NCBI GenBank assembly: GCA_001804345.1 | Contig: MHFU01000056.1 | Location: 1 to 7,895, forward strand | DNA length: 7,895 bases | DNA from: Omnitrophica bacterium RIFOXYB12_FULL_50_7 | GTDB lineage: Bacteria > Omnitrophota > Omnitrophia > Omnitrophales > Aquincolibacteriaceae | Reading direction: 5' to 3' | In this document: positions 1 to 4,578 of the stretch, piece by piece | Position numbering within the stretch: position 1 is the first letter of the stretch | Layout of the letters: every line of letters begins with the position of its first letter | Program-made: the position numbers and the translations under genes | The notes under the pieces: model-generated | What the model was told of the DNA's origin: nothing | Databases searched by the model: none | What the model saw: the letters and a program-made list of their open reading frames with translations, nothing else

Positions 1-231
1 CGTCGCGTCCGTTGCCAGACCCATTTCTCCGCCGAGCGCATCGATCTCGCGAACCATATGTCCTTTGGCCAGTCCGCCGATCGCGGGGTTGCAGGACATG
101 CGTGCGATGGCGTTCGTATCCATGGTGATCACGAGAACAGGGAACCCGCATCGTGCAATGGCAAGAGAGGCTTCGACGCCGGCGTGTCCGGCGCCGACAA
201 TGATGGCGGCGTATTTTTGAGTGGAAGTCAT
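1..231 (-). CDS. mnmG: MnmG (GidA), tRNA uridine-5-carboxymethylaminomethyl enzyme, N-terminal part
   Basis: FAD-dependent enzyme that, with MnmE, installs the (carboxymethyl)aminomethyl group at C5 of the wobble uridine of certain tRNAs in the cytoplasm. Only the first 77 codons are present; the gene runs off the left edge in frame. Visible are the FAD-binding Rossmann motif GAGHAG (residues 13-18) and the family signature around SCNPAIGGLAKGH (46-58), followed by VREIDALGGEMG. This level of identity is diagnostic. The start is ATG at 231, placing the Rossmann loop at the usual distance from the N terminus. The ribosome site is weak (GGGAAAG just upstream) and lies at the edge of a repeat-rich gap. 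The gene follows yidC directly at 78 bases, without mnmE or jag between them, so its partner MnmE must be encoded elsewhere if the pathway is complete. Confidence 0.96.
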   Translation of the reverse strand, partial: MTSTQKYAAIIVGAGHAGVEASLAIARCGFPVLVITMDTNAIARMSCNPAIGGLAKGHMVREIDALGGEMGLATDAT

Positions 232-238
232 TCTTTCC

Positions 239-303
239 CGGGAAACGGGAAACGCAGAACGGGGAACGCTTACCGTTTACCGTTCCCCGATGAACGTTCC
301 CCG
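239..303. repeat. Intergenic GGGAAACG / GGGAACG repeat cluster with hairpin
   Basis: The gap between yidC and mnmG is built from one short motif in both orientations. CGGGAAA occurs twice in tandem (239-245, 246-252). CGGGGAACG (260-268) is a perfect 9-bp inverted partner of CGTTCCCCG (281-289) with a 12-base loop. ACGTTCCCCGA (294-304) repeats the right arm, and 274-289 is the reverse complement of 239-254 with two mismatches. The hairpin could act as a processing or stop structure between the two genes, but no U-run follows it, so a classical terminator is not supported. It looks like a fragment of a dispersed repeat family. Confidence 0.75.
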
Positions 304-309
304 AGTTAT

Positions 310-1932
310 TTATTGATCTTCGTGGTGCAGAACGATCACGATGCGATTGATGAAGGTCTGCTGGATGATCGAGAAAACGTTCTGCAGGGTCCAGTAAAGC
401 GTGAGCCCCGAAGGCATATTGTAGCAAATAAACCCAAAAAAGATGGGCATGATATTCATCATGGTCTGCTGTTCCGGGCTCGAGCCGGGCTGCGCCGGCA
501 TGAGCTTCTGATACCAGACCTGCGACGCGGCCATCGTGATCGGTAAAATATTAAGCGCGTTCCCTAAAAAGGGGACCGTGAAGGGAAGCGTCAGGAAGTG
601 GTCGGGGGCGGAAAGATCTTTGATCCATCCGATAAACGGAGCTCCGTGAAGCTCGATCGCCTCCGGGAGCAGTTTAAACATCGCGATAAAAACCGGTATC
701 TGGATCAGCATGGGAAGACAGCCCATCATGGGATTCACCTTGTTCCTCCGATAAAGCTCCATGATCGCTTTCTGGGATTTCGCGGGATCTTTCTTGTGAT
801 GCTCCTGGATCGCTTTCATCTTCGGCGCCAAGAGCTGCATTTTTTTCATACTCCCATAGCTCAAGTGTGTGAGCGGGGCGAAGAGTAGCTTGATAAGAAA
901 GGTCAGGATCACAAGCGCCCATCCAAAATTGTGCGTGTATCGGTTCAGGAATTTCAGAACCGCGAGGATTCCCGTCTTAAAAATCCCGAAGAATCCCCGG
1001 GAAAAAACCTCTTCAAATCCAGCCCCGAAACTTTTGAGCAGCTCATAGCGCTGCGGCCCCGCATAGATCAAAAAGGCTTGCTCGCCTTCTCCGCCCGCGG
1101 TCACCGTTAAAGGCTCCAGCGTCATTTGCCCCCAAAGATTCTTCTTATCAACCGTCGCGCTTCCCTCAACGATCTTCCCGTCCGGTTTCACGAGCAGCGC
1201 GAAATACTTTTTAACGAATCCTGCCCAAGCGGTCGGGTCGGGGAAAGAAAAGCCTTTTTTCTTGATACCCGAAAGATCCTTAGTCTGGAGCTTGTCGGTA
1301 TAGGCCACGGCGTCGTAATAACCATAATTTTTCTGATAGCCCTCCTCGTAGCTCATTCCATAATTCAAAGTGACCGGAAAGTGCTTTTCGCGCTCCGAAA
1401 GATTCTTGATCCGGACGCTGAGGTCGATGGCGGGCCTGTTTCCACGAAACACGTAGGTTTTGGTCAGCTGATATTCCCCGGGCAATTCGTAGAAGAATTC
1501 CACGCTTTCGCCCTTGCGAACCATTTTAAAGATTGTTTCCGAGAGGTCCGCCTTTTCATGTAGAACGCTCACGCCAAAAATACCGGATTCGCGCGGATCG
1601 CCTGTAAAGAGATCCGTTTTGGTAAAGGCCTGGCGGTCTTTCTCTCCGAGAAAAGAAAGCGCTGTGATCGTACCTCCTAGGGTGGAGAATTCCGCTTTGT
1701 AGAAAGAGTTCTCGAAAATCGAAACAGCCGGGTCCGCGGATTTTTCCAACGCTGTTCCTTCAGAGACGATCGGAGGGGCCTCTTCTTTTGTAGGAACAGG
1801 CCCGCTCTGGGAAACCGTCGCCTTCGCGGGTTGTTTTTGATACGCCGCCGGATAGAATTTTTTAAGCAACATGGGGTAGAGAAGCATCACCATCATGGCG
1901 AGGACAATTGCTTTTACGGTGTTTTTATCCAT
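310..1932 (-). CDS. yidC: YidC, membrane protein insertase (Oxa1 family)
   Basis: Inner-membrane insertase that integrates and folds membrane proteins, alone or with SecYEG. At 540 residues it matches the Gram-negative form. The layout is an N-terminal membrane segment (about 7-27), a Pro/Lys-rich linker (30-65), a large periplasmic beta domain (about 70-310), then the conserved five-helix core. The core begins at FGWALVILTFLIKLLFAPLT (336-355). A charged cytoplasmic loop follows (about 361-398), then VNPMMGCLPMLIQIPVF (399-415), and helices around 452-475 and 493-527 including MPSGLTLYW (506-514). Position 348, in the hydrophilic groove where E. coli has an essential Arg, is Lys; this conservative change is known in other phyla. 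The start is ATG at 1932 with AAGGA 7-8 bases upstream. It lies 8 bases after yidD, so translation is probably coupled. Confidence 0.97.
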   Translation of the reverse strand: MDKNTVKAIVLAMMVMLLYPMLLKKFYPAAYQKQPAKATVSQSGPVPTKEEAPPIVSEGTALEKSADPAVSIFENSFYKAEFSTLGGTITALSFLGEKDRQAFTKTDLFTGDPRESGIFGVSVLHEKADLSETIFKMVRKGESVEFFYELPGEYQLTKTYVFRGNRPAIDLSVRIKNLSEREKHFPVTLNYGMSYEEGYQKNYGYYDAVAYTDKLQTKDLSGIKKKGFSFPDPTAWAGFVKKYFALLVKPDGKIVEGSATVDKKNLWGQMTLEPLTVTAGGEGEQAFLIYAGPQRYELLKSFGAGFEEVFSRGFFGIFKTGILAVLKFLNRYTHNFGWALVILTFLIKLLFAPLTHLSYGSMKKMQLLAPKMKAIQEHHKKDPAKSQKAIMELYRRNKVNPMMGCLPMLIQIPVFIAMFKLLPEAIELHGAPFIGWIKDLSAPDHFLTLPFTVPFLGNALNILPITMAASQVWYQKLMPAQPGSSPEQQTMMNIMPIFFGFICYNMPSGLTLYWTLQNVFSIIQQTFINRIVIVLHHEDQ

Positions 1933-1940
1933 AGGTTTCC

Positions 1941-2150
1941 TTATTGAACGGGATCAAATCCGCCAGGGTGGAAGGGGTGGCACTTGCAAAGTCTCTGAAG
2001 CGCGAGGCGGACCCCGGAAAGAGCACCTTTTTTTCTCAAGGCTTCTTCCGCATAAACGGAACAGCTCGGGGTAAAACGACAGCAGGGACCCCAAAGAGGC
2101 GCAATGCAAGCGCGATAAAAACGGAGTGCAAGGATCAGGAAATGTTTCAC
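1941..2150 (-). CDS. yidD: YidD, membrane protein insertion efficiency factor (GTG start)
   Basis: Small membrane-associated protein that assists YidC-dependent insertion. Its 69 residues agree with the usual 70-85. An N-terminal amphipathic or hydrophobic stretch (1-20, including LILALRFYRACIAPLWG) is followed by the family hallmark CCRFTPSCSVYAEEAL (23-38) with its conserved cysteines, and HPGGFDPV (61-68) near the end. The start is GTG at 2150-2148, inside the sequence GTGA where the rnpA stop TGA (2149-2147) overlaps it by four bases. This implies termination-reinitiation. The same frame stays open upstream to 2417, but that extension lies entirely inside rnpA and has no YidD homology, so I reject the longer form. 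Order rnpA-yidD-yidC is the widespread one. Confidence 0.95.
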   Translation of the reverse strand: MKHFLILALRFYRACIAPLWGPCCRFTPSCSVYAEEALRKKGALSGVRLALQRLCKCHPFHPGGFDPVQ

Positions 2151-2524
2151 ACCCAGGCTCCTGCTTTTTTGAAAAGCTTGACAAGGTCTTCTTCCGCGGC
2201 CGAAAAAGAAGGCTTTTTTTGCACGTGGCGAACCTTCACTAAACAAATCACCTCGGGAAAAAGGCGCGCTTGATGTTCCCGAAAGATCTCCCGGACGCGG
2301 CGTTTCCAAAGGTTTCGTCCCACCGCTGTCGGATCTGTTTTGCGGCTCACCACAATCCCGACCATGGGCTTTTCTTTTAGAGTCGCTTGTCTTTTGTCGT
2401 CCCTCTTGGCAACCCATAAATAGAAAAACTCTCCCCGAGCGAATTGTCCCCTCTCGACGAGATTTTTGAAGGTCGTTTGCCGGCGGATCCGCTGATCCGA
2501 ACCGAGCCGCTTTTTGGGCTCCAA
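2147..2524 (-). CDS. rnpA: RnpA, protein subunit of ribonuclease P (TTG start)
   Basis: Basic protein that binds the RNase P RNA and helps it cleave 5' leaders from precursor tRNAs. It has 125 residues, within the normal range. The central RNR motif is clear in GRNLWKRRVREIFRE (69-83; R70, N71, K74, R75, R76, R78, E79). It is preceded by the beta-strand region KPMVGIVVSRKT (52-63), and the N-terminal region (RIRRQTTFKNLVERG) is typical. The start is TTG at 2524-2522: an in-frame TAA lies two codons upstream and the first internal ATG is at codon 54, beyond essential sequence. A weak GGGG (2535-2532) sits 7 bases upstream as a possible ribosome site. Rare start plus weak site suggests low or coupled translation, in line with the small amount of RnpA needed relative to L34. 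Confidence 0.95.
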   Translation of the reverse strand: MEPKKRLGSDQRIRRQTTFKNLVERGQFARGEFFYLWVAKRDDKRQATLKEKPMVGIVVSRKTDPTAVGRNLWKRRVREIFREHQARLFPEVICLVKVRHVQKKPSFSAAEEDLVKLFKKAGAWV

Positions 2525-2534
2525 CGATTAGCCC

Positions 2535-2605
2535 CGTGTCGTTTTAATTTTTACGTGGACACGATACAGCGCTGTGCCCCATAAGGTCAAGATTGACACA
2601 GCGCT
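2535..2605 (-). promoter_or_regulatory. Two hairpins in the rpmH-rnpA junction
   Basis: Between rpmH and rnpA two inverted repeats follow each other. AGCGCTGTG (2568-2576) pairs perfectly with CACAGCGCT (2597-2605), a 9-bp stem with a 20-base loop, and the rpmH stop codon lies in its first arm. The loop itself contains GTCAA-GA-TTGAC (2586-2597). Further along, CGTGTC (2535-2540) pairs with GACACG (2558-2563). In mRNA orientation the second hairpin ends right at the weak GGGG ribosome site of rnpA. No U-run follows either stem, so processing, partial attenuation or control of rnpA translation fits better than a terminator. The function is inferred from structure alone. Confidence 0.5.
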
Positions 2606-2741
2606 AGACTTGGGTCAGCTTTTTCCTGCCCTTTTTGCGCCGGCTCGCAAGGACTTTTCGTCCTCCGGCAGTCCGCGTACGGGCAAGGAAGCCGTGCTTG
2701 TTACGACGCTTTCTCTTGGAAGGCTGGTATGTTCTTTTCAT
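2604..2741 (-). CDS. rpmH: Ribosomal protein bL34
   Basis: Component of the large ribosomal subunit, binding 23S rRNA. Its 45 residues have the highly conserved start MKRTYQPSKRKRRNKHGF (1-18), then LARTRTAGGRKVLASRR (19-35) and a Lys-rich end. The composition is extremely basic. The N-terminal MKRTYQPS is nearly invariant in the family, which fixes the ATG at 2741-2739; the stop is TAG at 2606-2604. There is no Shine-Dalgarno sequence in front of the ATG. Instead a perfect -10 hexamer ends 9 bases upstream, so the mRNA is probably leaderless. This is the first gene of the leftward operon rpmH-rnpA-yidD-yidC, and it is divergent from dnaA across the origin gap, the classical bacterial arrangement. 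Confidence 0.97.
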   Translation of the reverse strand: MKRTYQPSKRKRRNKHGFLARTRTAGGRKVLASRRKKGRKKLTQV

Positions 2742-2750
2742 GAGGCGTGA

Positions 2751-2779
2751 ATTATAGTGAAGTTTGTTTGTAATATCCA
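2751..2779 (-). promoter_or_regulatory. Sigma70-type promoter of rpmH, predicting a leaderless mRNA
   Basis: On the minus strand TGGATA (2779-2774, 4/6 match to TTGACA) is followed by a 17-base spacer and TATAAT (2756-2751, 6/6). The expected start point is about 2744, only three bases before the ATG at 2741. The hexamers and spacing are read directly; the start point is an inference from normal promoter geometry. Confidence 0.7.
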
Positions 2780-2840
2780 GCGTTTTATTTTGCGTTTTTT
2801 TTGTCCGGCAAAGAACTCTTTTTCTTTCTCTTCTCGCTCG

Positions 2841-2863
2841 TTTTTTTCAAAAAAATTTTTTTT
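2841..2863. repeat. A/T tracts: T7-C-A7-T8 block
   Basis: T7 (2841-2847), C, A7 (2849-2855), T8 (2856-2863), flanked on both sides by GCTCG (2836-2840 and 2864-2868). A7T7 is a perfect palindrome of 14 bases. It follows a long pyrimidine-rich run (about 2817-2848). Such tracts stiffen or bend DNA and are common at origins and divergent promoters; the role here is inferred. Confidence 0.6.
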
Positions 2864-2914
2864 GCTCGTGGACAAAATCTTTTTTTGCTGTAGAATGACT
2901 TCTCTTTCGTGTTG

Positions 2915-2942
2915 CGTTCGCCCCTCCTTTTGGGAGCGAACG
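2915..2942. other. GC-rich hairpin or cruciform inside the origin gap
   Basis: CGTTCGC (2915-2921) is perfectly inverted as GCGAACG (2936-2942). The stem continues inward past one C-A mismatch through CC/GG pairs to a short T-rich loop. It is an island of GC in an AT-rich gap, followed on the plus strand by TTTATTTT. It resembles a rho-independent terminator, yet no plus-strand gene ends upstream. It could block stray transcription toward dnaA or serve as a protein-binding or structural site. Confidence 0.5.
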
Positions 2943-2964
2943 TTTATTTTGGTCTGTTTTTTGC

Positions 2965-2973
2965 TGTGGAAAA
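2965..2973 (-). promoter_or_regulatory. DnaA box TTTTCCACA, upstream of dnaA
   Basis: On the minus strand the 9-mer is TTTTCCACA, one mismatch from TTATCCACA. The 11-mer TGTTTTCCACA containing it recurs in opposite orientation just after the dnaA stop codon, both followed by A-rich runs. DnaA domain IV in this window keeps the DNA-reading DHTTV segment, so a near-canonical box is expected. Confidence 0.6.
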
Positions 2974-3072
2974 CATGTTTACAAGCTCTTTATTAATTTT
3001 AAGCAATTTTGTTGCCCTTGAATACATTATTCAGAAAAATAAAGTTTTTCTTATTAATAACTTGTTTACAAC
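2974..3072. other. AT-rich segment next to dnaA, candidate unwinding region
   Basis: By my count 23 of 99 bases are G or C, far below the flanking genes. It carries TGTTTACAA twice (2976-2984, 3063-3071) and TTATTAAT twice (2990-2997, 3051-3058), the second inside the 10-base palindrome TTATTAATAA. The mirror-like order, TGTTTACAA outside and TTATTAAT inside at both ends, frames the segment. It lies directly after the DnaA box at 2965-2973. A duplex-unwinding role is inferred. The dnaA leader and promoter also lie here. Confidence 0.5.
3018..3045 (+). promoter_or_regulatory. Possible dnaA promoter
   Basis: TTGAAT (3018-3023, 4/6) and TAAAGT (3040-3045, 4/6) with a 16-base spacer would start a transcript near 3052, about 40 bases before the dnaA start. 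Matches are modest in an AT-rich region, where chance hits are common, so this is only a candidate. Confidence 0.3.
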
Positions 3073-3092
3073 TATGAAGGGTTCCCGCCGCC

Positions 3093-4445
3093 GTGAACCA
3101 GTCGCTCTCTTCGTCTTCCAGTATCTCGCCGGCAGATCTTTGGAAAAAAATATGTGTTCTTCTCTCCCGGGAATTAAGCGAGCGATCTTTTAAAACCTGG
3201 TTCGAGCCGATCTCTCTTTTGGAGGCTTCCTCGGAAGCTCTAACCTTATGCGTCCCCGACTCATACTATGGGAAATGGCTCGAGGACCATTATCAGAATC
3301 TTATTCTTTCTTCCGCGGAAGAGATCGTCGGGCATCCCATAAAAGTCGTCTATCAAGTGGTGGAGCCGCCTAAGGCTTCCCCTTCACTTCCTTCCCCCTC
3401 CCAAGCGAGGGAAAAGGATGAGGCTCTCTCGGGATGGAACCAAAAATACACTTTTGAAGATTTTGTTATCGGGCCCGGAAATCGTTTTGCTCACGCAGCT
3501 GCGGTCGCGGTCAGTGAGTCTCCCGCTAAACAGTACAACCCTCTTTTCATTTATGGCCCGACGGGTCTTGGAAAAACCCATCTTTTGCAGGCCATTGCTC
3601 ATGAGATGAAAAGGCGCCATCCGGAGTTTAAGATCCTGTACATATCCAGTGAGAAATTCACCAACCAGTTGATTACGGCTATTCAAACGAAAACAACTCC
3701 GCACTTTCGAGCAAAATACCGCACGCTCGATCTTTTACTAATAGACGATGTCCATTTTATTGCGGAAAAAAATTCGACCCAGGAAGAATTCTTCAATACT
3801 TTCAATACGCTTTACGACGCCCACAAACAGATTGTAGTCACAAGCGATCGGCCTCCTCGAGAGATCCCGGGGTTGGAGGAACGGCTTGTTTCTCGTTTTG
3901 GTTGGGGCCTTGTCACTGACATCCAGCCGCCGGATTTCGAGACGCGCGTGGCTATTTTAAAGAAGAAGATGGAGCGGGAAACCGTTGTGGTGCCTGATGA
4001 TGTGTCTTATTTTATTGCAGAAAAAATTAAGTCGAATATCCGGGAGCTTGAAGGGGCTCTTATCCGCGTCGTGGCTTATTGCACGCTTACTAATTCCAAG
4101 ATCGATATTCGTCTCGCTCAAGAGATTCTGAAAGACTCTTTTAAAGAAGAAGCTCAAAAGTTCACCATCGAGGGAATCCAAAAGGTGGTAGCAGATTATT
4201 TTAATGTAAAGGTTTCGGATCTTCGGGCTAAAAAAAGAACGGTTTCTATTGTGCGCCCCCGGCAGATTGCAATGTTTCTTGTCCGGGAACTTACAACTCA
4301 TTCTTTCCCTGAAATTGGTGGGTTTTTTGGAGGAAAAGACCATACCACCGTGCTTCATTCTTGTAATAAGATCGCCGGAGAAAGAGATAAAGATGTTGCT
4401 GTGCGGAGTTTGTTGGATAAGTTGAAGGGGTTGTTGAAAAAGTAG
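3093..4445 (+). CDS. dnaA: DnaA, chromosomal replication initiator (GTG start)
   Basis: AAA+ ATPase that binds DnaA boxes, melts the origin and recruits the helicase. Its 450 residues have four normal domains. Domain I (about 12-88) includes LWKKICVLLSRELSERSFKTWFEPI (16-40). A short Pro/Ser-rich domain II linker follows (about 91-112). Domain III (about 118-330) has Walker A GPTGLGKT (155-162), Walker B LLLIDDV (214-220), sensor 1 TSD (250-252), the arginine finger in SRFGWGL (267-273, R268) and sensor 2 NIRELEGAL (315-323). Domain IV is about 345-450, with the signature FGGKDHTTVLHSCNKI (412-427). GTG at 3093 is chosen because an in-frame TGA lies at 3075-3077 and no ATG in this frame precedes domain I. 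AAGGG (3077-3081) is a distant ribosome site. The ATG at 3074 is in another frame. Nearby DnaA boxes suggest autoregulation. Confidence 0.98.
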   Translation: MNQSLSSSSSISPADLWKKICVLLSRELSERSFKTWFEPISLLEASSEALTLCVPDSYYGKWLEDHYQNLILSSAEEIVGHPIKVVYQVVEPPKASPSLPSPSQAREKDEALSGWNQKYTFEDFVIGPGNRFAHAAAVAVSESPAKQYNPLFIYGPTGLGKTHLLQAIAHEMKRRHPEFKILYISSEKFTNQLITAIQTKTTPHFRAKYRTLDLLLIDDVHFIAEKNSTQEEFFNTFNTLYDAHKQIVVTSDRPPREIPGLEERLVSRFGWGLVTDIQPPDFETRVAILKKKMERETVVVPDDVSYFIAEKIKSNIRELEGALIRVVAYCTLTNSKIDIRLAQEILKDSFKEEAQKFTIEGIQKVVADYFNVKVSDLRAKKRTVSIVRPRQIAMFLVRELTTHSFPEIGGFFGGKDHTTVLHSCNKIAGERDKDVAVRSLLDKLKGLLKK

Positions 4446-4450
4446 GTTTG

Positions 4451-4459
4451 TTTTCCACA
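4451..4459 (+). promoter_or_regulatory. DnaA box TTTTCCACA, downstream of dnaA
   Basis: Five bases after the dnaA stop, TTTTCCACA is identical to the box upstream of dnaA and in the opposite orientation; it is preceded by TG at both sites and followed here by A7-C-T6 (4459-4472). One mismatch from TTATCCACA. Confidence 0.6.
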
Positions 4460-4504
4460 AAAAAACTTTTTTATATCTCGTTCTTTTTTAAATAGTTGTG
4501 TAGG

Positions 4505-4560
4505 ATATCCACAAATCCACAAGGCTTGTTACTAAGATTACTGTTTTTAAATATAGAATA
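4505..4560 (+). other. Candidate origin unwinding module in the dnaA-dnaN gap
   Basis: ATATCCACA (4505-4513) and AAATCCACA (4513-4521) are head-to-tail DnaA-box-like 9-mers sharing one base; a weaker inverted one, TGTGTAGGA, lies at 4497-4505. A short GGC-containing spacer is followed by the triplets TTA-CTA-AGA-TTA-CTG (4529-4543), then AT-rich DNA up to the dnaN ribosome site. In B. subtilis the unwinding element likewise consists of DnaA boxes, a GC-rich patch and DnaA-trios (CTA/TTA triplets) between dnaA and dnaN. The match in order and spacing is suggestive; activity is inferred. A -10-like TAGAAT (4554-4559) may also serve dnaN. Confidence 0.5.
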
Positions 4561-4578
4561 AAAGAAGAAGGAGTTTGT

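Larger units (their letters stand above)
2858..2973. repeat. Three iteron-like elements T6-GCT(C)GTRGA
   Basis: TTTTTTGCTCGTGGACAA (2858-2875), TTTTTTGCTGTAGAA (2881-2895) and TTTTTTGCTGTGGAA (2957-2971) are copies of one element; the second and third agree in 14 of 15 bases. Read on the minus strand each is a DnaA-box-like 9-mer (TTGTCCACG, a degenerate copy ending TCTACA, and TTTTCCACA) followed by GC or GAGC and A6. The best box sits nearest dnaA. The repeat is seen directly; DnaA binding is inferred. Confidence 0.6.
2742..3092. other. Putative oriC, upstream part (rpmH-dnaA intergenic region)
   Basis: A gene-free gap of 351 bases between divergent rpmH and dnaA. From left to right it holds the rpmH promoter, a T-rich/pyrimidine tract with A7T8 (about 2790-2863), three iterated T6-GCT elements (2858-2973), a GC-rich hairpin (2915-2942), a DnaA box on the minus strand (2965-2973), and an AT-rich stretch (2974-3072). 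The location next to dnaA with gene orientation diverging on both sides is the classic position of a bacterial replication origin. Short ORFs here have no recognisable product and I do not call them. Confidence 0.75.

Noticed and set aside
260..289. Rho-independent terminator after yidC
   Set aside because: The stem is good but no U-run follows in the transcribed (minus) direction; repeat copies around it suggest a repeat element instead.
1941..2417. 158-codon version of yidD
   Set aside because: The extra N-terminal part overlaps rnpA in another frame and lacks family similarity; the YidD homology begins at the GTG overlapping the rnpA stop.
3074..3076. ATG as the dnaA start
   Set aside because: It is not in the dnaA frame; the dnaA frame has a TGA at 3075-3077, leaving GTG 3093 as the start.
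2757..3193. Short plus-strand ORFs in the rpmH-dnaA gap (2757-2996, 2909-3193)
   Set aside because: They consist of low-complexity Phe/Ser/Leu-rich translation of T-rich DNA, have no good ribosome site, and the second runs into dnaA in the wrong frame.
3957..4460. 167-codon antisense ORF across the end of dnaA
   Set aside because: Entirely opposite the conserved DnaA domain III-IV coding sequence; no recognisable motifs.
4459..4472. A7-C-T6 as a dnaA terminator
   Set aside because: No GC-rich stem precedes the T-run; an A:T-only hairpin with a one-base centre cannot form a stable terminator. Better seen as part of the AT-rich origin module.
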